64,000 nucleotides of DNA from an uncultured Candidatus Melainabacteria bacterium (GTDB taxonomy: Bacteria > Cyanobacteriota > Vampirovibrionia > Gastranaerophilales > Gastranaerophilaceae): assembly GCA_934693165.1 (NCBI GenBank), contig CAKUUX010000002.1, positions 124,001 to 188,000 of the forward strand, read 5' to 3'. Both the position numbers and the translations under genes were made by a program. The stretch's first letter is position 1. Each line of letters starts with the position of its first letter. Shown here one piece after another: positions 27,282 to 36,062 of this stretch. Under the pieces are notes generated by a model, which was given only the letters and a program-made list of their open reading frames with translations, ran no database searches and was not told where the DNA came from.

Positions 27282-27821
27282 ATGTCAAGAATCGGTAAAT
27301 TACCTGTTGAAATTCCTGCAGGCGTTGAAGTAAAAATTGACGGTCAATTAGTTACTGCAAAAGGACCAAATGGTACTGAATCAGTAGATGTAAGACCAGA
27401 AATTTCAGTAAAAGTTGAAGATAACCATATTATCTTAACTCCAGTAAATGACGAAAGAAAAACAAATGCTTTACACGGTTTATCAAGAACTTTAGTTGCA
27501 AACGCAGTTAAAGGTGTAAAAGATGGTTTCGAAAAGAAATTAGAAATTGTTGGTGTTGGTTACCGTGCTAACATGGAAGGCAAAAACTTAAACTTGGTTT
27601 TAGGTTATTCTCACCCAATTTTAATTGAAACACCAGAAGGTATTACAATCGCTGTTGATGCTAATACAAAAATTTCTGTAAAAGGTTCAAATAAACAATT
27701 GGTTGGTGATATTGCCGCTTTAATTAGAAGCAAACGTCCACCTGAAGTTTACAAAGGAAAAGGTGTTAAATACGAAGGTGAACACATCAGACGTAAAGCT
27801 GGTAAAGCTGGTAAGAAATAA
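27282..27821 (+). CDS. rplF: 50S ribosomal protein L6
   Basis: The product is 179 residues from ATG 27282 ([16 protein letters not shown]), which lies 8 bases after AAGGAG. An ATG six bases earlier is too close to the ribosome site. The C-terminal [19 protein letters not shown] is the L6 signature. It follows a terminator, so a local promoter or readthrough is needed. Confidence 0.96.
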   Translation: MSRIGKLPVEIPAGVEVKIDGQLVTAKGPNGTESVDVRPEISVKVEDNHIILTPVNDERKTNALHGLSRTLVANAVKGVKDGFEKKLEIVGVGYRANMEGKNLNLVLGYSHPILIETPEGITIAVDANTKISVKGSNKQLVGDIAALIRSKRPPEVYKGKGVKYEGEHIRRKAGKAGKK

Positions 27822-27972
27822 TGCGTGAGCCGAAGTGAAGCCTTTATGATTTCACAGGAGCAATAAACGAGCGAGCAAAGGTGGTGACCTTAGCAAACTC
27901 AAAAGTAAAAACAAGTAGCCCATAGAAACCCTTGAATTTATTCAAGAAGGTTTAGGTAAAAGGAGAAAGAAA

Positions 27973-28341
27973 ATGATTAAACAAGAAATTAGAAAAAACA
28001 AAGTTCAAAAAAGACACCAATCTATTCGTGTTAAAATCTCAGGAACTTCAGAAGCTCCAAGATTAGCAGTTTATAGAAGTACAAAACACATCTATGCTCA
28101 AATCATTGATGATACAAAACACGTAACATTAGCATCTGCTTCATCATTAGACAAAGATTTAAAAGAAACTTTAAATCATGGTGGTAATATTGAAGCTGCT
28201 AAAGTAATTGGTAAAACTGTTGCAGAAAAAGCTTTAAAAGCTGGTATCAAAGACGTAGTTTTTGATAGAGGTGGTTTCTTATATCACGGAAGAATCGCTG
28301 CATTAGCTGATGCTGCAAGAGAAGCAGGTTTGAACTTCTAG
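27973..28341 (+). CDS. rplR: 50S ribosomal protein L18
   Basis: The 122-residue protein has [20 protein letters not shown] and [22 protein letters not shown], diagnostic of L18, the 5S-rRNA binder. The 151-bp spacer before it contains an AAACCCTTGAA/TTCAAGAAGGTTT stem. It is the last gene of the cluster here: rpsE, rpmD, rplO and secY do not follow. Confidence 0.96.
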   Translation: MIKQEIRKNKVQKRHQSIRVKISGTSEAPRLAVYRSTKHIYAQIIDDTKHVTLASASSLDKDLKETLNHGGNIEAAKVIGKTVAEKALKAGIKDVVFDRGGFLYHGRIAALADAAREAGLNF

Positions 28342-28358
28342 TTCAATGTAAAATCTTT

Positions 28359-28395
28359 AGAGGCGACTTTGTTAAACAAAGTCGCCTCTTTTTTA
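28359..28395 (+). terminator. Terminator ending the ribosomal protein cluster
   Basis: GAGGCGACTTTG (28360-28371), loop TTAAA and CAAAGTCGCCTC (28377-28388) form a perfect 12-bp stem followed by TTTTTT. Confidence 0.93.
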
Positions 28396-28482
28396 TGAAA
28401 AATCCTATATTCAGATGATACTTTTTCCTTCAAAGCGTGTGATTATATATATTAGATATAGGGATTTTAAGGGGGTATATTC

Positions 28483-29256
28483 GTGAATTTTACTGCGATA
28501 TTTGCGCTTGTATTCGGTATTGGTGTAATGTTTGCGTCACAAATGTTTGATGGTGCTTCATTATCTTTGTTTGTTCAACCAGAAGCGTTTTTTATTGTTG
28601 TCGGTGGCAGTTTTTGCGCAATTCTGTTAAACTTTAACTTTAGTATTGTGCTAGGAGCTTTAAAATCTTTAAAAGAAGTCTTTTTAAAAGATGAAAATAA
28701 AAGTGTTAGAATAGTCGAAGAAATAGTTCAAATTTCTTATTTTGCCAGAAAGAATGGCATGTTTGCTTTACAAGGTTTAGTTGATAAAGTTTCTGATAAT
28801 TTTTTAGCACGTGCTTTGCAACTGGCTTTAGACTTGAATAATCCTCAACTTTTATATGATATTTTAACTTCAGAAATTTCTTATGAGGAAGAAGAGGAAT
28901 TGATTAATTCAAGAGTTTATGAAGCTCTTGGAGGTTATGCTCCAACTTTTGGTATTGTTGGTGCTGTAATGGGTTTAATTCAAGTTATGAAAGATATTAA
29001 TAATTTTGAATTACTAGGCGTAGGTATTGCAACGGCATTTGTATCTACTCTATATGGTGTCGGGATTGCTAATTTAATTTTCTTACCTATTGCTGGAAAC
29101 TTAAAACATAAAACGAGAGAAAAAATCTTGTTAAAAGAAGTTATGGTGCAAGGTGTAATTTCTATTATGATGCAAGAAAATCCTGCTATTATTGAGGAAA
29201 AACTGATTGCATACTTAAAGTATCACAATAAAAGACGTTTAGAGGTTCCAGCATAG
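28483..29256 (+). CDS. motA: Flagellar stator protein MotA
   Basis: The 257-residue, four-helix inner-membrane ion-channel subunit starts with GTG 28483 after GGGGG. FVVGGSFCAILLNF-like and GIVGAVMGLIQVMKDI plus GVGIATAFVSTLYGVGIANL are the MotA/ExbB-type helices 3 and 4. The acidic patch EEEEELINSRVYEA lies in the cytoplasmic loop. It lies four bases from motB. Confidence 0.93.
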   Translation: MNFTAIFALVFGIGVMFASQMFDGASLSLFVQPEAFFIVVGGSFCAILLNFNFSIVLGALKSLKEVFLKDENKSVRIVEEIVQISYFARKNGMFALQGLVDKVSDNFLARALQLALDLNNPQLLYDILTSEISYEEEEELINSRVYEALGGYAPTFGIVGAVMGLIQVMKDINNFELLGVGIATAFVSTLYGVGIANLIFLPIAGNLKHKTREKILLKEVMVQGVISIMMQENPAIIEEKLIAYLKYHNKRRLEVPA

Positions 29257-29259
29257 ATT

Positions 29260-29892
29260 ATGAGAAATGATTATTACTCAAATTCAAAAGATTATATTAA
29301 TAGATGGGTAGTTTCTTACTCAGATTTTGTAACCATGCTTTTAGCCTTGTTTATTGTTATGTTTGCTATTTCTCATAATGTAAATAAAGAGCAGGCAAAG
29401 ATTATCGAAGATAACAATCTGAAAGTTGTAGAAAATATCTCTGAGGCTCCGACAAAAACAGCTGACGAGCTTATAAAAGAATTAAATGAAAAATTGGCAA
29501 ACAATTCTTCTGTTAAATTGGTGAAAGATGACAGAGGCTTGATTGTTAGGATGAATAATAGTATACTTTTTGATGAAGGTTCTGCTATAATAAAGAAAAA
29601 TGCATCAAAGACTTTGGATGAAGTAATTGGTGTTATATCACAAGTTGACAATAAAGTTTTGGTGGAAGGACATACTGATTCAACACCTATAAATACAAAA
29701 ACTTATCCGTCAAACTGGGAATTATCAACAGCGAGAGCAACAAATATTATCGGTTATATCTTAAGAACTGGTAAAATTGCGCCACAACGCTTGTCAGCAG
29801 CAGGTTATGGAGAATATATGCCAATCGCAGATAATACATCAATTGGTGGACGACTTTTGAACCGAAGAGTTGATATAATTATTTTAAAATAG
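29260..29892 (+). CDS. motB: Flagellar stator protein MotB
   Basis: The 210-residue protein has a single transmembrane helix with the channel aspartate (VSYSDFVTMLLALFIVMFA) and a C-terminal OmpA-like peptidoglycan-binding domain (VEGHTDSTPI, LSAAGYGEYMPIADN, NRRVDIII). It anchors the stator to the cell wall. Its length is a little short for MotB. Confidence 0.93.
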   Translation: MRNDYYSNSKDYINRWVVSYSDFVTMLLALFIVMFAISHNVNKEQAKIIEDNNLKVVENISEAPTKTADELIKELNEKLANNSSVKLVKDDRGLIVRMNNSILFDEGSAIIKKNASKTLDEVIGVISQVDNKVLVEGHTDSTPINTKTYPSNWELSTARATNIIGYILRTGKIAPQRLSAAGYGEYMPIADNTSIGGRLLNRRVDIIILK

Positions 29893-29926
29893 ATTTAAAA
29901 TTAATCGCAATAGATTGGAGAGTAAT

Positions 29927-30580
29927 ATGGCTAAACCAACAGCACCAAGAGATAATAAACCTCAAACTCGTGAAGAAGAAGAAAATAAAGATAAAAAGCC
30001 TTTTCAACTTGATTCAAATGTCAAGATGATTTTGATAGTTGTTCTATCAATGTTGTTAGGAGGTATCATTTTCTTGTGCTTGAACTACGTATTAATTGAC
30101 AATTTATTAGGTTCAAAATTACCACAACAAACTCAAACTGAAGATAATGGAGAAGATACTTCTGATGAAGAAGAACAAGTTGAAAAAGGTATAATTGTTG
30201 ACTTAGGCGACTTTGTTTTAAACTTAGCAGATGTTGATTCAAAAAGATACTTAAAGGCAAATGTCGCTTTAGAATTATCAAAACTTCCAACAGATCCTGA
30301 TTTGTCAGCTAACCAACCTGCAGAAGGTGATGGACATGGTGGTCACGGTGGTGGCGAAGCAGCTGATCCAATGAAAGCTGTTGAAATGGAAATGGCTCAA
30401 TATAAGCCAGCAATTAGAGATGCTATTATTACTACATTATCTAGTAAAACATCTTCAGAAGTTGCTACGACAGTAGGTAAAGAATTAGTTAAAGAACAAA
30501 TTGCTCAAGATGTTAATGCAATCTTTGCAGGCACAAGAGAAGTTATAAGAGTAAGCTTCGGACAATTTATTATTCAGTAG
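29927..30580 (+). CDS. fliL: Flagellar basal-body-associated protein FliL
   Basis: The 217-residue protein has an acidic/basic cytoplasmic tail, a transmembrane helix (MILIVVLSMLLGGIIFLCLN) and a periplasmic FliL domain (DLGDFVLNLADVDSKRYLKANVALEL). A Gly/His-rich insertion (DGHGGHGGGEA) sits in the middle. ATG 29927 is preferred over the upstream in-frame TTG because GGAG lies between them. It is placed between motB and fliM, as in many flagellar operons. Confidence 0.88.
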   Translation: MAKPTAPRDNKPQTREEEENKDKKPFQLDSNVKMILIVVLSMLLGGIIFLCLNYVLIDNLLGSKLPQQTQTEDNGEDTSDEEEQVEKGIIVDLGDFVLNLADVDSKRYLKANVALELSKLPTDPDLSANQPAEGDGHGGHGGGEAADPMKAVEMEMAQYKPAIRDAIITTLSSKTSSEVATTVGKELVKEQIAQDVNAIFAGTREVIRVSFGQFIIQ

Positions 30581-30598
30581 AAAGGATTTTAGTTTAAA

Positions 30599-31600
30599 TT
30601 GGCTACATCAGATTATGATATTGACAATAATGGAATACTTGATGACTTTGGTGATTCTTTCGCTGGTTTAGGTGATGAGTCTGACGTTAAAAAGTCTTAT
30701 AAGTTGTATAACTTTAAAAGACCAGACAAATTCTCAAAAGACCATTTAAGAGCGTTGCAAGATTTACACAGAGAGTTTTCAAGACAAATTTCATTGGTTT
30801 TAACAGCATATTTGCGTATGCGTGTTGAGATTGATGTAGTTTCAACCGACCAATTGACTTATGACGAATTCATTCGTTCTATGCCAACACCATTTACTAT
30901 TGGTATTTTTGAACTTAAACCACTACCAGGTCAAATTCTTTTGGGTACAAGTTTTGAAATTTTATCTTGCGTAGTTGACCGTATGCTAGGTGGCTCAGGT
31001 TTAAGTGAAACTAAACAACGTGAATTAACAGTAGTTGAAGATGCTTTAGCGAGAAAGATTTTTGAAAAAATTATTAAAACTGTTGAAAACACTTGGGGTA
31101 ATATTTTACCAGTACAAGGCGAATTAATTGGTTTGGATAGCAGTTACCAAATGGTTCAAGTTGCAGGTGCAGGTGAAATCGTAGCCTTAATTACATTTGA
31201 AGTTCAAATAGCTGGTAAATATTTTGGCTTAATGAGCTTATGTTTCCCATATCCTGTTTTAGAAAATGTAATTGGTAGCTTGTCAGCACAACATATTTTC
31301 CAAACAAAAGGTATTGTTGCAACAACAGAAGAACGTCAAAAAATGATTCAAAAATTGAATACATCAACAGTTGATGTAGATGTTTTATTTGGTTCTACGG
31401 ATATTACATTGGAAGAATTTTTAGAACTAAAAGAAGGTGATATTATTAAACTTGATAACAAAACAAAGGATGATTTGGTTGTTAAGATTAATAATGAAAA
31501 GAAATTTTTCGCAAGACCAGGAATTAGAAAAAATAAAGTATGCGTAAAGATTTCAGATATTTACGACGCACAAACTGACTTTTTAAAAGATTTTATGTAG
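30599..31600 (+). CDS. fliM: Flagellar motor switch protein FliM
   Basis: The 333-residue C-ring protein starts with TTG 30599. Landmarks are FKRPDKFSKDHLRALQDLH, then RSMPTPFTIGIFELKPLPGQ and the DRMLGGSG segment, followed by the C-terminal SpoA domain (VDVLFGSTDITLEEFLELKEGDII). The N-terminal CheY-binding segment is present only in a divergent acidic form. Confidence 0.93.
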   Translation: MATSDYDIDNNGILDDFGDSFAGLGDESDVKKSYKLYNFKRPDKFSKDHLRALQDLHREFSRQISLVLTAYLRMRVEIDVVSTDQLTYDEFIRSMPTPFTIGIFELKPLPGQILLGTSFEILSCVVDRMLGGSGLSETKQRELTVVEDALARKIFEKIIKTVENTWGNILPVQGELIGLDSSYQMVQVAGAGEIVALITFEVQIAGKYFGLMSLCFPYPVLENVIGSLSAQHIFQTKGIVATTEERQKMIQKLNTSTVDVDVLFGSTDITLEEFLELKEGDIIKLDNKTKDDLVVKINNEKKFFARPGIRKNKVCVKISDIYDAQTDFLKDFM

Positions 31601-31616
31601 AGGAGAGGGTTAATTT

Positions 31617-32072
31617 ATGCCAGAAGATGATAAAGAAAAAAATATGCTAGATGATTTAAATCTAGATGATAAAGATGAAATTCAAGAAGAAGTTGATAGA
31701 ATGGAACAAAAAGCTTTTGACGAAGAATTAAAAGGTGAACCTGATCCTGTGACTGTTCAACCAGTTCAGTTTGCTTCTTTTGAAGAAACAGAAAATTCTC
31801 AAGGGGATGCTACAAAAAACCTTGATATATTGATGGATGTAAAATTGCAATTGACAGTAGAGTTGGGTAGAGCAGTTTTACCGATTAAAAAAGTACTTGA
31901 ATTGACAAGAGGTTCAATTATTGAGTTAGAAAAAGTTGCTGGTGAACCAGTAGAATTGTATGCTAACGGTAAATTGATTGCTTATGGTGAAGTTGTTGTA
32001 ATTGAGGATAACTTCGGTTTAAGAATTACAAGCATTACAAACCCAGATGAAAGATTGAAAGGACTAAATTAG
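31617..32072 (+). CDS. fliN: Flagellar motor switch protein FliN
   Basis: The 151-residue protein has an acidic N-terminus and a C-terminal SpoA domain (LTVELGRAVLPIKKVLELTR, then LIAYGEVVVIEDNFGLRIT). It forms the bottom of the C-ring with FliM. It is the last gene of the motA-motB-fliL-fliM-fliN operon; a GAGGAGAGGG ribosome site precedes it. Confidence 0.93.
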   Translation: MPEDDKEKNMLDDLNLDDKDEIQEEVDRMEQKAFDEELKGEPDPVTVQPVQFASFEETENSQGDATKNLDILMDVKLQLTVELGRAVLPIKKVLELTRGSIIELEKVAGEPVELYANGKLIAYGEVVVIEDNFGLRITSITNPDERLKGLN

Positions 32073-32154
32073 ATAAAATAAAAAAAGTTCTTGAAAAATA
32101 AAAATATTTATGTAAAAATTAAAATACAGCAGAGCAGAAGATAAAAAGAAAAAT

Positions 32155-32228
32155 GGCTGGGTAGCTCAGCTGGCTAGAGCGTACGGCTCATACCCGTGAG
32201 GTCGAGAGTTCGAGTCTCTCCCCAGCTA
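32155..32228 (+). tRNA. tRNA with CAT anticodon (elongator Met, or Ile2)
   Basis: A full cloverleaf can be folded: acceptor GGCTGGG with CCCAGCT (closing G-U pair), D stem GCTC/GAGC, anticodon stem TACGG/CCGTG with loop CTCATAC, and T arm GAGAG-TTCGAGT-CTCTC. The discriminator is A and no CCA is encoded. The first pair is not the C-A mismatch of an initiator, so elongator Met is likely; lysidine-modified Ile2 cannot be excluded. Confidence 0.93.
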
Positions 32229-32236
32229 AATTTTAG

Positions 32237-32268
32237 AAAAATTCCACCTCGGTGGAATTTTTTTATTT
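32237..32268 (+). terminator. Terminator after the tRNA
   Basis: AAAAATTCCAC (32237-32247), loop CTCG and GTGGAATTTTT (32252-32262) are followed by more T. The 11-bp stem is perfect. Confidence 0.9.
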
Positions 32269-32312
32269 ACTTAACCACGACTGTGGAAGAATGTAATTTA
32301 ATGAGTAGTTTG

Positions 32313-32442
32313 ATATTTCCGGTTAGATTGATATTTTTGACAAATAAGGCACTATGATTGACTTGTACGGGTTGGAAGATTCTTAATCTACCCGATTCAA
32401 AGTGCTCCAAAAGTCCCATTTTGTACTCACTAACGGAAATAT
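32313..32442. ncRNA. Candidate structured RNA: long interrupted hairpin
   Basis: Nested complementary segments line up symmetrically: 32313-32326 with 32430-32442 (one bulge), GCACT 32349-32353 with AGTGC 32401-32405, CGGGT 32368-32372 with ACCCG 32390-32394, and AGATT 32377-32381 with AATCT 32385-32389. The overall shape, a rod with internal loops, recalls 6S-like RNAs, but no consensus was checked. No credible ORF covers the region. Confidence 0.35.
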
Positions 32443-33060
32443 TTTCAAGAGGTTTTAAAGAGAAATATAGCCTGTGTTTTAGCGTTTATTTATTTTTGCA
32501 CGGATAAAATGATTATTTCCGAAATGAGACATTTGAAATTTGAGTCCGAAAGAGTGCCGAAAAATTAGGAAAAAAATTTTTTCAAAATTCCTGTGATATG
32601 AAAATTTCTAATTGATTCAAAACAGACATAGGTCATTCTTAGCGAGATGAAATCGAGCCATAGAAGGACGAATGCAAAATACTAACATTCCAGCAATCTC
32701 TGATTGCGTAAGAATGTTAAGTGTTGTTGCCAAAGCTCGGAATTGGTGTTCCAATTCTCTTAATTCAGTTTCTGTGTAAAAATAAAATATTCATAGAAAA
32801 TACTGTACCACAAATTTTTATTTTTAAGTATTAGAGGCTCAAAATCCTTTATTATTAAGTTTATTTAAGCCTATATTAGGCTAGAATGGGCAATTTAAAA
32901 GCGTTTTTTAAAAACCTATCCTCATGGGTAGTTGTTTTTTCTACTGTAACCTTTATTATTGACAAATCAATATTTATGGAAGTGATGATATTAATTTTTG
33001 TATGAATTCTAGGAAAATGCGTCAACTTTAATGTTTATATAAAATAAAAGGAAATTGTCG
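32443..33060. other. Gene-free stretch with further hairpins and a terminator-like end
   Basis: I see no credible coding frame. Structured pieces are 32683-32719 (TAACATTC/GAATGTTA enclosing GCAATC/GATTGC), 32741-32758 (GAATTGG/CCAATTC), an AGCCTA/TAGGCT hairpin near 32868-32882, and CTATCC/GGGTAG at 32916-32931 followed by TTGTTTTTT. The last looks like a plus-strand terminator, suggesting that something untranslated upstream is transcribed. Confidence 0.4.
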
Positions 33061-34200
33061 ATGAAAAATTCTAAACTGATATTAAAAAAAGTTATTGTAG
33101 CGATAATACTATTATGCAGTATATTATACATTACCAATTGTATTAAATTTAGATATTTTTCAAGTGGACCTAAATTAAATACGTTTCATTACAAATATAA
33201 TGTTATAAAATTAAAAGATGATAGACTGTTTTTATTTGGTGAATATAGAAAAGACAGGTCTATACCTAATGAAATATATGACCCAAAAACTAATAAATTT
33301 ACATTTAATTTCATACGTGATTTTTATTATGGGCCGTATGGATTTTTACTAAAGGATGGAAATATTTTATTTACAGGAGCTTACTCCTTACAAGATAAAA
33401 AACAAGATGAACAAGTTATATTTGTATATAATCCAAATACAAATAAAGTGATACAATCCGCAAAAAGACACGAATCAAGATATGGAGAGTGTATTATACA
33501 ACTAGATAATAATCAAGTTTTATTTAGTCACGGAAGTTCAAGAAAAGGTTATGTGAAATATTCAGAAATATACAACTTGAAGACTAACAATTTTCAAAAA
33601 ATTAATAAACCTTTAATAAATAGATTTGGAGCAACATGTACGCAATTAAAAAATAATGAAGTACTTATTATAGGTGGTTATGAGAATAAAACTGTGGAGA
33701 TTTTTAATCCGATATCTAAAAAATATAAACTTGCAGAAAAATTAAAAACTAATCGAAATTTTTTTAATTTAATACAAAACGATCAAGGAGAAACTTTTAT
33801 TCTAGGAAAATACCCTGAAGGAAATAAATCTATTCTTGAAGTTGAAAAATATAACGAAAATAATGGAACATTTAGTGTTATAAACCAAATTTCTGAAAAA
33901 GGACTTCATAATTATTATTTAGTGCCTTTAAAGAATAATAAGCTTTTGTTAATTGGAACTTTTAGTGCAAGTGGAATGTCACTTCCAATTGGAAAACTAT
34001 CAAAACAAATCGTTTTGTATGATTATAAAAAAAATAAATTTCAAATACTTGGAGAATTACCAAAATATTTAACTCCTGTAGATGCTATTCAGCTACAAAA
34101 TGGAGATATATTAATATTTGGAAATTATCCTAAACTTTTGGATGCAAAATTAACAAGAAACACAACAATATTTCATTTTAAAAATTTAAATTTAGACTAA
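33061..34200 (+). CDS. Membrane-anchored Kelch/beta-propeller-like protein
   Basis: The 379-residue protein has an N-terminal transmembrane anchor (about residues 8-26) and then repeating units of the type LKDGNILFTGAY...VYNPNTNK, LKNNEVLIIGGY...IFNPISK and LQNGDILIFGN. These read as Kelch or galactose-oxidase-like blades, and five to six repeats are visible. ATG 33061 follows AAGGA by 9 bases; an in-frame TTG at 33055 is less well placed. It is very AT-rich and flanked by gene-poor DNA. It is possibly a surface or envelope protein; no catalytic motif is seen. Confidence 0.65.
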   Translation: MKNSKLILKKVIVAIILLCSILYITNCIKFRYFSSGPKLNTFHYKYNVIKLKDDRLFLFGEYRKDRSIPNEIYDPKTNKFTFNFIRDFYYGPYGFLLKDGNILFTGAYSLQDKKQDEQVIFVYNPNTNKVIQSAKRHESRYGECIIQLDNNQVLFSHGSSRKGYVKYSEIYNLKTNNFQKINKPLINRFGATCTQLKNNEVLIIGGYENKTVEIFNPISKKYKLAEKLKTNRNFFNLIQNDQGETFILGKYPEGNKSILEVEKYNENNGTFSVINQISEKGLHNYYLVPLKNNKLLLIGTFSASGMSLPIGKLSKQIVLYDYKKNKFQILGELPKYLTPVDAIQLQNGDILIFGNYPKLLDAKLTRNTTIFHFKNLNLD

Positions 34201-34234
34201 AGAAATACTATTAAATAAAAAGGAGTAAAATACT

Positions 34235-34306
34235 ATGGGAATACCAAGTGATACAAGATACGCACAATTGACAATAGAAACACCACAAAATCCTCAACGA
34301 GATTGA
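34235..34306 (+). pseudogene. Possible 5' fragment of a broken gene (23 codons)
   Basis: A strong AAAAGGAG ribosome site precedes ATG 34235, but the frame (MGIPSDTRYAQLTIETPQNP) stops after 23 codons. The +1 frame continues with sensible codons (EEAGISSINLLQKFIHWN) to a stop near 34370. This looks like a frameshifted or deleted gene start. A genuine short peptide cannot be excluded. Confidence 0.35.
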
Positions 34307-34351
34307 GGAAGCAGGTATTTCATCTATTAATTTATTGCAAAAATTTATTCA

Positions 34352-34684
34352 TTGGAATTGCGAGATATAGAAAAACTCATATTAAAATTATCTATAATAA
34401 TTGATTTTTTACCCAATAATAGTATTTTATGTTTACCGTTTATAGTGGATTTAATAATTTTAAACGTTTATCATCCTAATATATACAACTATATAAAAAT
34501 TAAATCTCCAGCTGATAATTATTCTGATTATTCTGCAGAATGGAAAAACTTAAGAAAAGAAACTTTTTTTATTATAAAGCATTTACATTCTAATAGTTAT
34601 ACGGAAGATTGTATTGATGAATGTCGACATGATTTAAAAAAATATTTTGAAATGATTGATTTTGTTCGAGCTTTTAATACGTAA
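34352..34684 (+). CDS. Hypothetical protein, possibly a gene remnant
   Basis: The 110-residue frame starts at TTG 34352 with no evident ribosome site. It contains a hydrophobic stretch (IIIDFLPNNSILCLPFIVDL) and a charged helical C-terminus. It directly follows the broken 34235 frame, and together they may be pieces of one decayed gene. I do not recognise a family. Base use is like the surrounding AT-rich accessory DNA. Confidence 0.3.
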   Translation: MELRDIEKLILKLSIIIDFLPNNSILCLPFIVDLIILNVYHPNIYNYIKIKSPADNYSDYSAEWKNLRKETFFIIKHLHSNSYTEDCIDECRHDLKKYFEMIDFVRAFNT

Positions 34685-34793
34685 AACTAAAAATACAGAT
34701 TTGAAAATAAAGCTTAAATATTGTTTGATACATTAATAATGTATATTTTATGAATTTATTTACATCTGTTTTTTTAGAAAATAAGTTATATAA

Positions 34794-36062
34794 TTATTCT
34801 TGAGACTCTTGAATATATTTGTAAAAATCGTCTTTTACATACTTCAAGATAGCATCTGTGATACTTGAAATGAAAGCTGTTTTATCTTGTTCTGTAATTT
34901 CATTGCTAAATTTATAAGAAAATTTACCAATGAAATCAAGTATGCTTTGAAAGAGTGGTGTATTTACAATGTCATATCCCAATAGTTCTTTTAAATGCTT
35001 TTCTACTTCAATCTGAAGATCTGTTTTTAGCGGATTTAATTTATAATATAAATTCATTATTCTAGAAATATCTTTTTGAAGATTTTTTCTTGCATATTCA
35101 AAATTTTGTTTATAATCTAAATCTTGTTTTAAATTGTTTAAATTTGTAATGATATTACACTTAGGAGTAAAGGAAGTTTCATTTAATAGATTATATCCAT
35201 ATGAAAAATTAAAATCATTGCCATCGTAATTCTCTTTTAGTATACATACATATGGCGTAACACTAAACAACTTTATGTAAGCAATAATTTTTCCATATTC
35301 GCCTGCAACATAAATAAAGTGAGATATTTCGTCAGGAATTTCTTCAAATAAAGGTTCTTCTAAATTATAATATAAGCATTTATTAAAAATGTTTTCTGAT
35401 TTATTTTTCAATAAATCAATTATTACATCCTCATCAATCTCAATATCTGGCTTTATCTCTTTGAAAAACAGATATGCTATTTTCAAAATTCCTAATGCAA
35501 CATTTTTCCCACCATATACACTTCGAAATGATAACCTATCAGGTTTAAATTCCAAAGTGCTAGTTGATATCATATCCCAGTTTTTATCAATTTTTTCTTG
35601 AGCATCCTTAATCGTTTTTTTATAATCTAATCCTAATTTAGAAAGTTCCTCTTTATTTGATGCCAATTCTTTTCCGATTGCATTTTTTAATCTTTTTTTA
35701 TCAATTGGAGCTTCAAATCTTAATTCAAAACCATTTTTATTGCCTTTGTACATTTGACATTCAATATCAGCTAACTCGTAAGTTCCATCACTTAAGATTC
35801 TGTATTTTGTATTATTTTTAGTATCTGTTGCAATAAAAGGTTGTCCTTTCCCTCGTTCTCTCTTTATTTTAAATAAATGAGTAATTTGTGAATATACCCC
35901 ATCAAATGCGATGTCAATATTTTCGCCTAACCAAGAATTACAATCTTTGCAAATTAAGTTTTTTGATTTAAGTCTTCCACATAATACGTTGGGAATAATA
36001 TGTTCCTCTGATAATTCATCAAATTCTTTTTTACAAAATACACATGTTTTTTTGTTATTCAT
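34794..36062 (-). CDS. Solitary HNH endonuclease (HNH_5-type) with a long C-terminal domain
   Basis: The 422-residue protein starts with a zinc/HNH module: CVFC (Cys7, Cys10), SEEHIIPNVLCG (His21 as the HNH histidine), and ICKDCNSWLG (Cys38, Cys41, Asn42). The remaining ~370 residues are unrecognised, mixed alpha/beta and lysine-rich. This layout (N-terminal HNH_5 plus a large variable domain) occurs in stand-alone nucleases often found near mobile DNA or defence genes. No methylase or partner is adjacent. Whether it cuts DNA in defence is inference. Confidence 0.75.
   Translation of the reverse strand: MNNKKTCVFCKKEFDELSEEHIIPNVLCGRLKSKNLICKDCNSWLGENIDIAFDGVYSQITHLFKIKRERGKGQPFIATDTKNNTKYRILSDGTYELADIECQMYKGNKNGFELRFEAPIDKKRLKNAIGKELASNKEELSKLGLDYKKTIKDAQEKIDKNWDMISTSTLEFKPDRLSFRSVYGGKNVALGILKIAYLFFKEIKPDIEIDEDVIIDLLKNKSENIFNKCLYYNLEEPLFEEIPDEISHFIYVAGEYGKIIAYIKLFSVTPYVCILKENYDGNDFNFSYGYNLLNETSFTPKCNIITNLNNLKQDLDYKQNFEYARKNLQKDISRIMNLYYKLNPLKTDLQIEVEKHLKELLGYDIVNTPLFQSILDFIGKFSYKFSNEITEQDKTAFISSITDAILKYVKDDFYKYIQESQE

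Noticed and set aside
32265..33060. RNase P RNA, tmRNA or SRP RNA in the gene-free stretch
   Set aside because: None of the hallmark sequences (RNase P P4 core, tmRNA T-arm-like 3' end, SRP GGAAGCAGC-type loop) could be found; only unspecific folding is seen.
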